From contig CAUJLY010000001.1 in the NCBI GenBank assembly GCA_963281155.1, positions 6,262,001-6,326,000 on the forward strand: a stretch of 64,000 nucleotides of DNA. The letters run 5' to 3'. The position numbers and the translations under genes are program-made. Of the stretch, positions 24,296 through 34,438 are shown piece by piece (position 1 is the first letter of the stretch; every line of letters starts with the position of its first letter). Source of the stretch: Rhabditophanes sp. KR3021 (Eukaryota; Nematoda; Chromadorea; Rhabditida; Alloionematidae). The notes under the pieces were generated by a model. The model had not been told where the DNA came from. It did not search any database and was given only the letters and a program-made list of their open reading frames with translations.

Positions 24296-25392
24296 ATGGA
24301 TCGCTTTAATTTGAGAAAGAGTGCTGCAGAACCAGAGCTTATTGTTATTGATGACAGTGACGATGAAGAGTAAGAATATAATCGCTTATTCCTTCATAAC
24401 ATAATATTATTGTTTTCTTTAGACAGAAGCCAACCATTAGTGAAAATGTTCCTAGGATTAAAGTTGAGCAGTTGTATGGGCCGGGAATAGAAAATTTCAA
24501 TGTGCGTGAAATCGAAGATAGACTTGAATTCATAAGAAGATTCTCAACTCACATTAAAAAATTTCTGCTCATGATAATTCTAAACGGAAATGAAAAAACC
24601 TCCCATCAATTTGCTAACCAAGTAGTATTTAATGAAAATGTGAAAGCAGCATATTCTTCGCTGTTTGGTGTCATAATAACGGCTAGTAGTTCAAAATATG
24701 GGCAATCTGCTCATGTGAATTACAAATTAGATGGGTTTCCTAACGTGTTGCTTGTGGATCCCAGAACTGGAGAGAGAATATGTTCTCTCCATGCTACATC
24801 TTTTGACCCCAACTATTTCGTTTCACAACTTTATGAAGTTTCTGCAAAATATCCTAGTTTTGAAGCATTAGATAATCAAATGGTCAGTCACTATGGGGGA
24901 GTTGTACTGCCACCCAAGGATATAGTAATTAACAATGTCGCAAATGTTAGAAAAAGACGATTCCACAATTGGGAAGAAAATGACCTAGAAATGGAAGACG
25001 AAAGTTGTAGTTCAAAAATGAATTATAAACGCTTTAAATTCGTAGGACATTCTCCACCAATTCAAGAAGAATTTTTGGAAGATGGGATTGAAGATAAGTC
25101 AATGAGAACAATTGATATGGATGAATACAAGAAATACGAAGGTCCCAACAATGGTCGAAGAATCCAATTTTGCATTCAACTACCGGATGGAAAAAGAGAA
25201 AACCTGCAATTGAATGATTCCAGCACAATGAAAGCTGTCTTTTACTTTATCGCAGGCTTAGGTTACAATATAAGAGAGTATGTTATTATTCACAGCTTCC
25301 CAAAACAAACAATTGCCTTTCAACATTTCTACAAAACATTGAAAGATATACAGTTTCATGATCGCGAGTTCCTATTAGTAGACAGAAAATAA
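24296..25392 (+). CDS. UAS-UBX domain p97/CDC48 cofactor with N-terminal SIM
   Basis: Exons 24296-24369 and 24423-25392 give 347 residues. Residues 14-25 (ELIVIDDSDDEE) are a textbook SUMO-interaction-like motif: four hydrophobics followed by an acidic/Ser run. Residues about 45-185 resemble the thioredoxin-like UAS domain of UBXN7/FAF1 (KKFLLMIILNG, VFNENVKAAYSSLF, GFPNVLLVDPRTGERI). The C-terminal about 80 residues form a UBX ubiquitin-like domain (RIQFCIQLPDGKRE, then IREYVIIHSFPKQTI with the SFPK loop that contacts p97). UBXN7 normally carries an N-terminal UBA, which is absent here. It probably recruits p97/CDC48 to modified substrates. It is co-directional with the INCENP gene 246 bases downstream, so an operon is conceivable. 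Confidence 0.85.
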
Positions 25393-25638
25393 TCTCTTCT
25401 TTCCAAATTATAATCTTCCATTCTAATTATTTCATTGTACAAACAACTCACATTTTAATAAACGTAATGCTGTGCTTTATTTGTTTTGCATACTAGTACA
25501 ATAACTAAGTTATCATGCATAAATTCACCAACTCCCAAGAAGAATGTTCTTTAAACAGTTGGAAAAATATCACCGCCTTTGCGCCAACAAATAGTCAAAC
25601 TAAAAGTTTAATCGTTTAAAACTTCATTGTGGTCAAAA

Positions 25639-27251
25639 ATGGCTCCGCGTCGTGCCAAATTGGATACAATCGATGAATTGGTATATGTTAATCCATTTTT
25701 GCACTTGTTCGATGATAATCCGAACTTTTTGCCGGATATTTCGGTTTCATTTGCTGACATTTTGCCTCCCATTGAGGTGATTCAAGATTACAATGACTTT
25801 GCTAATGATCTCTATTGTAATACTATTCTGGAGTCTTTCAATGACATAACTAAAGACTTAATCAAAGACAGAGAAACCTTCAAGGAAGTGCTGAAAGAAT
25901 TAGATGAAAGTGTTGTTGTAAGTTTCTAATCTAATTTGCCTTTTAATCATCCTTGTAGCTCCCAAAAACTCCTACTCGTGGAAAAAACGTTTCTGTTCTT
26001 GCAAAGTATTATGAGAATATCGAGAAAAGGAAGGAAAACAATAAGCTGCGAGTCAACTTGTTTGCTAACAATGTTTCCCACGTTGGACAGACGACTCCAA
26101 CTCGCGGCGCAGTTATGGGCCTGAAGAAAACCTTTACTGCCAAGCCAGTAACTCCTTCACGACTCTATGTTCCTGGAATGCCAACAAACCGGCAGCCATT
26201 GGACTATTCAGCCAAAAGAGAAAGGAACACGATGGAGCGTGATTCCTTACGCCAGCAGCAAACAAACCAACTGGATCGCGCAGATCACAATAAGCAGAGA
26301 ATACTGCAGGAGAAAACTGAGAAAGCTCGACGGTATGTTCTTTCATATTTAGATTTATAAACCTTTTGTAGTGAAAGGGAAGAACGTTCTCTACAGGTCG
26401 AGGAAAGAAGGAAGGCGAAAGAAGCAGTTTTGGAAGCAAAAAGAAAAGCAATCCAGGAGAGGGAAGAAGAAACTAGACGCTTTCAAGAGGAGTACAACAA
26501 AACTCCGAAGAGTCAACCTCGAAAACCGCTTGGAAGTGCACCAAGGTCTACCGCATCCAAGCCTCGACACAGATCTCCTTCTCCTGTTATCGTACGTAGT
26601 TACGTGGATCAGAGTATGGACAATTCGGAAATTTATAAAACTCCTTCTTTAACAAAGAATAAGAGAAAATCCACACCCAAACCAAATACTTTGGTCAGAA
26701 ATTGTCTTTTCGACTCTCCTCTTCGCAAGAACCCTAGACCTGACAACTTCAAGGAAAATGAGTTCGGGACCTTTGATATGAAGAACTTCGAGGAAGAGAT
26801 GAGAAAGTCTGTTAACGACAATCTCTTCGACTCGCAATTGCCTGATACCGATGCCCCTCTATTTATGGACGTGTCTTGTTCAGAATATGAGATGACTAGA
26901 CCTATTGTTGCTGCGTCGACTGAAGACGATTACAACATTGCTGATTTGTCTGAAAATGACGGCACTGATGACGAGGATAATCCTAGAAAGGAAGTTCCAT
27001 CTTGGGCCAAACCCGAGAATCTCAGGCCAGCTCTTATTGCTCAGCACAAAAAGTATGGCAAAGTGTCTGACTTCAGTGCTATTTTCGGGCCGAATATGCC
27101 ACTGGACATTGCAAAAATCTTTAAAGGGTACACGAATAAGAACAGGAACAGCTCTGCTGTATGGACTTCTCCCCTTAATAATCCTCGTACAGGAAAAGCC
27201 GCTTACCACTTGTTAAGTGATAGTATTTTGGACAGCTCAATAATGGAGTAA
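25639..27251 (+). CDS. icp-1: INCENP, chromosomal passenger scaffold
   Basis: Exons 25639-25917, 25959-26332 and 26372-27251 give 510 residues, in phase throughout. The C-terminal IN-box that wraps and activates Aurora B is unmistakable: DDEDNPRKEVPSWAKPENL, then FSAIFGPNMPLDIAKIF and the NRNSSAVWTSPL segment whose paired serines are the Aurora substrate site. The centre (about residues 140-300) is a highly charged single-helix/coiled-coil region (KAREREERSLQVEERRKAKE). Many TP/SP sites are potential CDK sites. The N-terminus (about 1-60) should bind survivin/borealin. It acts at inner centromeres and the spindle midzone. C. elegans ICP-1 is the orthologue by family; lengths are comparable. 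Upstream intergenic spacing is 246 bases. Confidence 0.93.
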
Positions 27252-27367
27252 ACCTTTAATTCTTTGATTAATCTAAACTATTTGTATCTTTTTAATATGA
27301 ATCTTTAAACAAATAAAACGCATTGTTTAATCTTGTGTAATAAATACATTATAATCGCAAACAAGTC

Positions 27368-27463
27368 TATTTTTATTTCCAAAATAACGGTCATTTTTTG
27401 TTTATATGATGATCGTAGACAAGTGCAATTGTATTTTTATTTCCAAAATAACAGTCATTTTTG
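27368..27463. repeat. Direct repeat, two about 32-base copies
   Basis: Two nearly identical copies (27368-27399 and 27432-27463) of TATTTTTATTTCCAAAATAA followed by C[GA]GTCATTTTT, start to start 64 bases. They lie between the INCENP 3' end and the U6 gene's terminator. Confidence 0.7.
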
Positions 27464-27509
27464 CTTATTAAGCCATATTGTTTCATTTAATTATTATAAA
27501 AAATGGCGA

Positions 27510-27614
27510 AAAATTTTGGAACGCTTCACGATTTTGCGTGTCATCCATGCGCTGGGGCCATGCTAATCTTCTCTGTATTGTTCCAATTTTTGTATGTGTC
27601 CATTTGGAATGAAC
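27510..27614 (-). ncRNA. U6: U6 spliceosomal snRNA
   Basis: About 105 nt. The minus strand carries the invariant catalytic core: AATTGGAACAATACAGAGAA (ACAGAGA box), GATTAGCATGGCCCC (AGC triad) and GGATGACACGCAAAATCGTG with AAGCGTTCC of the internal stem-loop, ending in a T run (Pol III terminator). The 5' stem-loop differs from the C. elegans primary sequence but is preserved by pairing: GTTCAT pairs with ATGGAC around the loop TCCAA. A TATA box (TTTATATAAAAG, complement 27633-27644) lies about 19-30 bases upstream of the start, as in type 3 Pol III promoters. It should be functional in splicing catalysis. Confidence 0.95.
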
Positions 27615-27631
27615 ATTCTAATGCTAACACA

Positions 27632-27645
27632 GCTTTTATATAAAC
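27632..27645 (-). promoter_or_regulatory. TATA box of the U6 gene
   Basis: TTTATATAAAAG on the minus strand, 19-30 bases upstream of the inferred U6 start. This is the position expected for external Pol III promoters. Confidence 0.7.
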
Positions 27646-27839
27646 CAAGAGACATTTTGTCCACTCCAACTGTGGTGGGTTACACATACAAATAGTAGTG
27701 CAGAGTAACATAAAAACAACGTACACGTACATACTCCAATAAATTGCATTCATTTTTACACAAGTGCAGGTAAATATTTATTGTTTGCTGTAAAATATTT
27801 TGATAGTACTAGTAAACACAACTAATTGCCAAAAATATA

Positions 27840-27911
27840 TGCGTCCGAGGGGAATCGAACCCCTATCGCGTGCTTGGAAGGCGCGCATGCTGACCATTAC
27901 ACCACGGACGC
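27840..27911 (-). tRNA. tRNA-Gly (anticodon TCC)
   Basis: 72 nt cloverleaf. The acceptor stem GCGTCCG pairs with CGGACGC. The anticodon loop CTTCCAA gives TCC. The T arm is GGGGTTCGATTCCCC and the D arm TGGTGTAATGGTCAGCA. There is no intron. The discriminator is A. Confidence 0.96.
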
Positions 27912-28053
27912 CGTTGATAACGGTAATTGATATTTGTATTTGCCCCAATTATCAGTCATCTTAAAGATAACTAAACTTGCAAAATCTAATGTTTTTTACC
28001 AATAAATAAGCAATTAATGATTTGATTAAATAACAAAAAGAGAATAAAAAATA

Positions 28054-28125
28054 TTCCCATGCCGGGAATCGGACCCGGGCCGCGTGGGTGAAAGCCACGA
28101 ATCCTAACCACTAGACCACATGGGA
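28054..28125 (-). tRNA. tRNA-Glu (anticodon TTC)
   Basis: 72 nt cloverleaf. The acceptor stem TCCCATG pairs with CATGGGA. The anticodon loop CTTTCAC gives TTC. The T arm is CCGGGTCCGATTCCCGG. It is very close to the canonical metazoan tRNA-Glu. No intron; discriminator A. Confidence 0.96.
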
Positions 28126-28246
28126 GGTATCAATGTACTTCTCAATTTTTACTCCTATCTATCTAACCAACCTAGAAATTGTTAAAAACAAATTTATAAT
28201 ATGCACATTTAAATAAGCATAATTTTTGGAAATGTTGTAAAAAGTT

Positions 28247-28320
28247 GGGCTCAACCGGCAGTCGAAACCGGGGCCTCTCGCACCCAAAGCGAGAATCATA
28301 ACCAACTAGACCATTGAGCC
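28247..28320 (-). tRNA. tRNA-Pro (anticodon TGG)
   Basis: 74 nt including the discriminator. The acceptor stem GGCTCAA pairs with TTGAGCC. The anticodon loop TTTGGGT gives TGG, flanked by TCTCGC and GCGAGA. The T stem CCGGT/GCCGG has one U-G pair. No intron. Slight T-arm deviation could mean reduced stability, but the cloverleaf is complete. Confidence 0.92.
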
Positions 28321-28659
28321 ATATTCAATATTACTTCCACCATTTGAAATTTCTAAAGGATGTAAACAAATTGTTTACACTTAGCTAACTTCAGCAATTT
28401 AGGTGATTGCTTTAACATATTTAACTGATTATGCTATGTATTTATGATTTCCGAAAAAGCTTAGTAACAGTAATCACTTTACTTGATCCACAATATGTTG
28501 AAATTTACCTTAAAATAAGATTAGAAGCTACCCGCAGATAAACTACTGAGGCATGTGCCAGTATTTTGCCATATTAATTTATCTTAACTTGTTTTCGATA
28601 AAAATTCAGTGATTTTAGCTATTTTTAAGTTGGTTGTTAAGCAATTGGTGAAGGTATGC
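28321..28659. other. Spacer
   Basis: AT-rich sequence between tRNA-Pro and the SAS-6-like stop codon. Nothing recognised. Confidence 0.4.
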
Positions 28660-29784
28660 CTAAGTACTCTCTTTTTCCGATGTTAGTAACTTTTGTTGCA
28701 CCAATAATTCCTTACTTGCTTTTTGGAACTCATCCTCACATTCAGTTACTTGAGCAATTAAAGTTTGGTTCTCATTGTACACTTTCTCTAAGGCATTTTC
28801 ATAACGTTTTTGTAAGTTGCGTAACTCGTCATTTTCCGCACATACTACATTTATTTCGTTCTTTGACTCTTTTTCATCTTCCTGCATTTCCCCCACTTGC
28901 TCAACAAGGTCATTGATATGTTCCTGTAATTCTTTTATTTTATCATTCAAAATTTCGTTTTTTTCTTTTGCATATTCGAGTAAATCATCCTTTTCATTGC
29001 ATTCTTTATGGAACTTATCTATGTCTAAATTTAGTTTCTTTTCATTTTCTTCCAATTTTTTCCTCAGATCACATATTTTACTGTCTTTGTGTTCCACAGT
29101 CTTCTTTAAATCTAATATCCTTAGATCTTTACTGTGTGACAGTTCCTCTAAATAGGCGATGAGTTCCGTTCCCATAACAGCCTTAAAGTTCAGTACAACA
29201 AGCACACATGATTTAGTTTTCATTGGCTCCATCAAATTCATTAGCATTTCTCCACTGGTTTTATCTTTCTCCCACCAAATTGACTTAACGCCTGCTCTAC
29301 CACCGACGGCTGAGTCTTTGACTGTTTTTTTCACATCATTTAAATGATCTAGTATTGTTTGACGAGTCTGTTTGAAATCTGTCTTTAATTGTTGACTTTT
29401 CCTTAGTATTTCGAAGGAGGCCGTATTCAGATTTGCGCGAAAAACAGACGAAATCTTTCCCGCCTCGGTAACTTCAATGGCAATACCCTAAAACATTTCG
29501 ATGGATATAAATATTTAAACCAATTAAACATACACTCCTAGTATCCTCGCGATCTCCTTTTACCACTACGTGATACCGTTTTAACCTTAAAGTGAATTAG
29601 TTCAGAAAACAGACATTCAACTTACTTTTCTACCACCTCTTCAGATTCGTTCTTTATCACTAAGAATTGAATGTTGTCATCAAATAGGACCGCCATGTGT
29701 GATTCAAATTTATCTCTTGTCAAATGCCGGTTAAAAATACGTGTACTTACTTCCAACCATTACATCCAATTCCATATAAGACAT
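28660..29784 (-). CDS. sas-6: SAS-6-like centriole cartwheel protein
   Basis: Four exons (complement 29751-29784, 29626-29713, 29534-29585, 28660-29487) with consistent phases, 333 residues. Residues about 13-160 have the layout of the SAS-6 head domain: MAVLFDDNIQFLVIKNE, KRYHVVVKGDREDTRS, FRANLNTASFEILRKSQQL. The key terminal strand-helix is VLNFKAVMGTELIAYLEEL, paralleling C. elegans SIKLHAVRGDHLISHLLKI. From about residue 165 a long coiled coil follows to the C-terminus (DLKKTVEHKDSKICDLRKKL onward). C. elegans SAS-6 is about 490 residues with a disordered tail; here the tail is missing, so either a shorter protein or an unfound 3' exon. It would build the ninefold cartwheel in centriole duplication. 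The ZYG-1-like kinase gene starts 2.3 kb away. Homology is by pattern and not by search. Confidence 0.7.
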
Positions 29785-30206
29785 GCTCGTACACAAATCA
29801 AGTAAGAAGATTACCGAACCACAATATTAATTTAACGCCTTTTAAAGGATCATAAAAATCAAATTTATACATATCATTCATACTTCGCTTTTTCAAAATG
29901 GCATGACTAATATGCGCAGTGAAAGATACCTGTTCTCGAGTAAAACATCATCTACCCGTCTTATTTGGTTAAGAAGGTATCATTTGATGATTCAGTCATT
30001 TTATAACGTTAGAAAAGGTTCAAATGTGACATAATAAAAAGTTGATTCCTATAAGTAAGCCCATTTGATTATGCAAAGGCCAACACTAAAAGAGGTATTT
30101 GTTTATCTTATCATTGTGTTTGTTAAATAAATAGGGAAAGTTTCCTATTTAAAGAACAAAATTGTTTATTTCCCATCAAATTTATATTTTTGCGTACAAA
30201 GTCAAG
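29785..30206. promoter_or_regulatory. Divergent promoter, SAS-6-like / galectin
   Basis: Short AT-rich region between divergent starts. No specific element identified. Confidence 0.35.
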
Positions 30207-30705
30207 ATGGGAATCGGTGATGGTGTTGGAATCAATTTTACTAGAGAAGTTTATAATCCTGTAGGTTTACAAATAAATATCCGCTAGATTAATCTCCTTT
30301 TAGAAACTCAAATTTGTTACTCCAATCAGAGGGTTCGAGTATCCACAACATATTCGACTAATTGGCCAATCTCACAAAGGAGCCAAGCAGTTCAAAGTAG
30401 ACTTCAACAATTCTTCAAATGACATTATTTTTCACTTTAATGTGAGATTTAATGAGAAGGCCGTTGTTAGAAACAGCTGCATCAATGGAGTCTGGCAAAA
30501 GGAGGAAAGAGCTGAGAAGGAGTTTCCCTTCCATCATGGTGCCATCTTTACCCTAGATTTCATTGCTCATCCTGATCATGTTGAAGTCAAGAAAGATGGG
30601 GAGCATTTTATCAAGTTTGTTTACAGAGACAACTACCACAATGTAGTTTCCATGGATGTTGATGGTGACATTGAACTCCATCACGTAGCCGTCCATCAAA
30701 GTTAG
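30207..30705 (+). CDS. Galectin, single carbohydrate-recognition domain
   Basis: Exons 30207-30260 and 30304-30705 give 151 residues, phase 0, with donor GTAGGT. The beta-galactoside-binding signature is complete: HFNVRF, then VVRNS, then W with KEERAEKEFPF, giving the conserved His, Asn, Arg, Asn, Trp, Glu and Arg. The later strands FTLDFIAHPDHVEVKKDGEH and FIKFVYR fit the galectin fold. There is no signal peptide, as expected for galectins, which leave the cell by non-classical routes. It is a prototype (one-CRD) galectin; many nematode galectins have two. It binds beta-galactosides. No lec number assigned. Confidence 0.93.
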
Positions 30706-30780
30706 ATAAACAACACAAATGATATTATATAACAAACAAACTGAACATTTGTAAATGATACACACTTTATTTGTACGTTT

Positions 30781-31649
30781 CTATAAAATGACTCGTTGAT
30801 TAATTTGATTATTGTTGTTATTTGTTTGACCGATCATCTTCAGCAATTCTTTCCTAAGTAGCATTCTTTCTCTTCTATAAATGTTGTAGGATGTTCTGAC
30901 AGCATACATCCAAACCACTGCTAAGCTACAGCAAATAATGATATTGGTTTGTAACTTGGCAGTTCCGTTTTTGTGATAGACTTTTTGGATCATAAGTAGA
31001 CCAAGTGGATCCTTAAATGTGTATTTAAACATTTTGAAAACAGTGAAGATGGTGGTGTAGTAACATAGGCGAGCTGATACTATCATAATGAGGAGTGTCT
31101 AAAATGAATGTCAGAGTTTAAACAACTGTTGTCAATTTACCTGCACCAAAATATACGCTAATCCCGTGTACTCGTAATACCTAAACTTGAATGACCATCC
31201 TCCGATCATCAATAAAGCCATCACAAATGAACATCCAAATCCGGCACCAAATATAAGGATGGCCAATTTCTCCGAATAAATCATCATCTACAAAAGGCAC
31301 AAATGAGTGATTGAATCTAAATAAAAGTTACATAGTAAATTCCAGATTGAACAGCAATGGCAACAAGAGATGTCAATATACATGCATGAATGGGATTAGT
31401 CATGGAAAGTAATCTCTTTTGCTTATTCAAATTGCTTGTATTGCCGGCATTGTTAGTGTTGCTGATGACAATTTTACCCGGAGGAGATTGGTGAGGTTGA
31501 TTGTGTTGAAGCTGAGGTTGTTGAGGTTGATATTGTTGAGGTTGATGTTGTTGAGGATAAAGCGATGGATTAGTCTGATATTGTTGAGGATAAGGTAATG
31601 GATTAGTCTGATATTGTTGAGAATAAGGTGGTGGTGCATTCATCATCAT
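30781..31649 (-). CDS. Four-span membrane protein with Pro/Gln-rich N-terminus
   Basis: Exons complement 31332-31649, 31141-31287 and 30781-31098 (introns of 44 and 42 bases) give 260 residues. The N-terminus contains degenerate tandem repeats of PYPQQYQTNPS and Q/P/H-rich sequence (about residues 5-65). Four hydrophobic helices follow: HACILTSLVAIAVQSGIYY, LAILIFGAGFGCSFVMALLM, YILVQTLLIMIVSARL and IIICCSLAVVWMYAV. The C-terminal tail is basic, then Asn/Gln-rich. A Pro/Gln/Tyr-rich N-terminus plus four spans recalls CD20/MS4A, dispanin or SCAMP-like designs, but I do not assign a family. An upstream in-frame ATG at 31709 could extend the protein by 20 residues. Confidence 0.7.
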
Positions 31650-31709
31650 TGTAATGAATTCGAGCAAGCAAGTAAAGTATAGCAATTTGAAATGAAACAC
31701 ACAGAGCAT

Positions 31710-32056
31710 ACTACTATAGCATCAAAGTTCACGTTAAAGTCTTTAACTGTGTAGATTTAGTGGATGGAACAAATGTATCAAGTACCAACGTAGCTTGTCT
31801 TTTATTCAGCAAAGTCAAGTTCATACGTCTATTTTTAAACATTTCCTCATTTGAATGGTAAAAATAACGCAATATTCGGCTTTTTATTAAAGTGGCTTTA
31901 TACCATACTGAGTTAGAGTAACTCCTGCCACCTATTCTTGTTTGCCAATTGGAAAAGTGTGCGTGCGTACAACGAATGTACGTGTATTATAAATAACATC
32001 AAAATTGTTTGTACATAACTATTGTTTTATGAGTTATTGCAAAGCCATTTTTTACG
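31710..32056. promoter_or_regulatory. Divergent promoter upstream of the ZYG-1-like kinase
   Basis: About 350 bases, AT-rich, between the 4-TM gene and the kinase start. No specific element recognised. Confidence 0.3.
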
Positions 32057-34438
32057 ATGACGGAGCTAGTTGAAAGCGTAAGTTTGGGTAACAATAAAAG
32101 ATTTAATAATTCTTTTAGCGCGGGTATAAGCTGATAAGGAGCATCGGGAAAGGTGGTTTTGCGGAATGTTATGCTGCAGTGAGGAATAAAGATAAAAAAG
32201 ATGTGGCAATAAAAATAGTAAGTTAAGAAATATATTCCTTTTATTTGTTTGTTTAGATAAAAAAGGAAAAACAAAACAAGAAACTTATCGACGCTGAGTT
32301 GAAAGCACACAAGACGTTTAAGCATTCTTGTTTTGTAGAGTATTACGATGATTTTGGCGACAAAGAGGTCCATTGCATCGTGATGGAACTTTGCTCGCAT
32401 GGTTCACTAAAGGAACACATTCGAACAAATGGTAAATTGCGAGAAGACCAAGCAAAATCCGTGCTGGAGAAATTGATAAGAGCTGTAAGCATATTGAATG
32501 ATAATAATGTGATGCATCGTGATTTGAGTACTGGCAACATTTTGATATCCAGATGGATGAAAGGAGGAGATTTAGTTGTAAAACTGGCTGATTTCGGGCT
32601 AGTCAAATTTATGGATGCCTCTAAAAACTGCAACACTATTGCTGGAACCCCACATTTTATCGCAAGGGAAGTAATGGATGGAGAGTATGATAAAAAAGCG
32701 GATGTATTTTCGCTAGGTTGCGTACTGTTCGCCATGTTAACAGCAAAGCCACCTCCAATCGACGAAGGAAACGATATTTTGCGTATTGTTAAACGAGCAA
32801 GTTTATCCACAGATGCTACCGACTTGCTGTTGAAAATGTTGGATAAAAAGGAGCGTAGAATCGAGTTGAAGCATATTCTAAAGGAGCCATTTATTTGTGG
32901 ATGTGGACGATTGAGTGAGGTTGTTTCGGCAAGGAGGAGAAGTGCTAGTAGAGAGGAAGGAAACAACGGCCATAAATCAGTCACATCTATAAGATCTGTC
33001 ACGAGGCCGCCAATTGAAAAGAATTCAGATATCTTGAATATAATCGAAAATGGAACATCTGTTGAAAGTATGATGTCTACAAGAAAGCCACGATCAATTC
33101 GGAAATCAAATGGTCTAAGTTCGGGATATGTGTCAAATGCAACTGATTGCACAAAAGTGACTATCGCCTCAAAATTAAGGCGAGAAAAGATGACCTGGCC
33201 TCTTCCTTTGTTTTCGTTAACAAATATTGTTATCGCTGTGGGAAAGCAGAAATTCACTGTCGAAATGAGAGATGATGATTGCTTGTTGCAATGTGAATTT
33301 GGGAATCAAAATGATGAGCTTATTGGAGCCATGATTGTAAGGCAAAGAATTAGACATTCCAAAACAACGCAAACGATCGAATTTTACAATCTCAAGAAAA
33401 GTAATTGCGATCAGTCGTTTAATGAGTTTGTCCATCTTGAGGAAAAATGGTTAAAAGACCCAACTGTGTTCAAAAATTTGGATGGTTTGAAGTGTTCTGG
33501 GAGGCCGTTGACTGCTTACAAAATAGTGCACGATTTTGTGTTTAATATGCTGGCCAGAGTTGAAAAAGCTCGCTTCAACAATACTGGTGGAATCAGAGGA
33601 GCAATCTCGAGATTCATGGCTAATGGGGATATTAAAGTGACTATGCCCGACAAAAGAGTTGGCATACTTAAGTATGGAGAAACATCTTTCAAATCATTGG
33701 AAAATAAGAGATGTCCTTTCAACGAAAGCGAGCTGTACAAACTAAGGAAAATCAGTCACCAATTTGAAGCATGGGAGGAAGCCGGAAAAGATCATGAAGA
33801 AGTGAATATGGAAGAGAGTAGTTGCCACATTTTAGACGACGATTCTTATTCAGTTAAAAGAAATGTAAGTTAGTTTCAAATTAGTTTGTTCATTAAAATT
33901 CATGTTTTAGACATCTGGGAAAATCGTGCAAATTATCGTTCAAAAAGACAAGGTAAAGAAGAGTCTTAGGGAATCGACGGGTGACTCAAACACCTACGTG
34001 TATACAAAAAGTGGTTCTGGAGAGCATCGTTTCGTATTCAAAGGCGGAAGCATGAACGCAGTGAGAAGAGATGTTAGGCTGCTCCTATCGACACTTCTAC
34101 ATTGCCAAAAGAATGATAGCACGAAAGAAAATGACGCACTTGCAAAAGAAAATGTTCGATTTGGAAGTGTAAGTAAATAAATATTTTGTTATGATAAATA
34201 TTCTTAGACCTCAAAGACTGGACCAATTAACTCAATTAAACTTGTGGGGAATAAATTCAAATGTGCAACTAATTTGCGTATTTCTGGAAGTAACATGAAT
34301 CAATTTGTGCATAAAGACAGACATGGAGAATACAAAAGGGTTAATTTTGGAGAAAATGATAGGTTGTCTGAAGTGGATTCATTCTATAGGCCCGTGCTCA
34401 AACTTCTGTTGGAGGAGATGGGGAGAAGTTACAAATAG
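32057..34438 (+). CDS. zyg-1: Polo-like kinase 4 / ZYG-1, centriole duplication kinase
   Basis: Five exons (32057-32077, 32119-32217, 32257-33864, 33911-34168, 34208-34438), all phase 0, give 738 residues; C. elegans ZYG-1 is about 700. The kinase domain (residues about 8-270) has the polo-type loop GKGGFAECYAA, VAIKI with the ATP lysine, HRDLSTGNILIS where Ser replaces the usual Lys after HRDL (PLK4 has Thr), DFGLVKF, and KADVFSLGC. The usual APE is altered: GTPHFIAREV. The C-terminal half should hold the cryptic polo boxes (KVTIASKLRREKMTWPL, IVIAVGKQKFTVEMRDDDC), and the last two exons a further polo-box-like module. It phosphorylates and recruits the centriole assembly factors, and a SAS-6-like gene lies 2.3 kb upstream on the other strand. 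Confidence 0.9.

Noticed and set aside
26134..27216. Several open frames on both strands
   Set aside because: Shadows of the INCENP exons in other frames.
27368..27463. CRISPR-like repeats
   Set aside because: Only two copies, AT-rich, in a eukaryotic spacer. A simple local duplication.
28656..29347. Ser/Phe-rich plus-strand open frames
   Set aside because: Antisense of the SAS-6-like coiled coil (Glu/Lys codons read backwards give Phe/Ser).
32343..33257. 304-codon minus-strand open frame
   Set aside because: Antisense shadow of the ZYG-1-like kinase exon. The plus frame has the kinase motifs.
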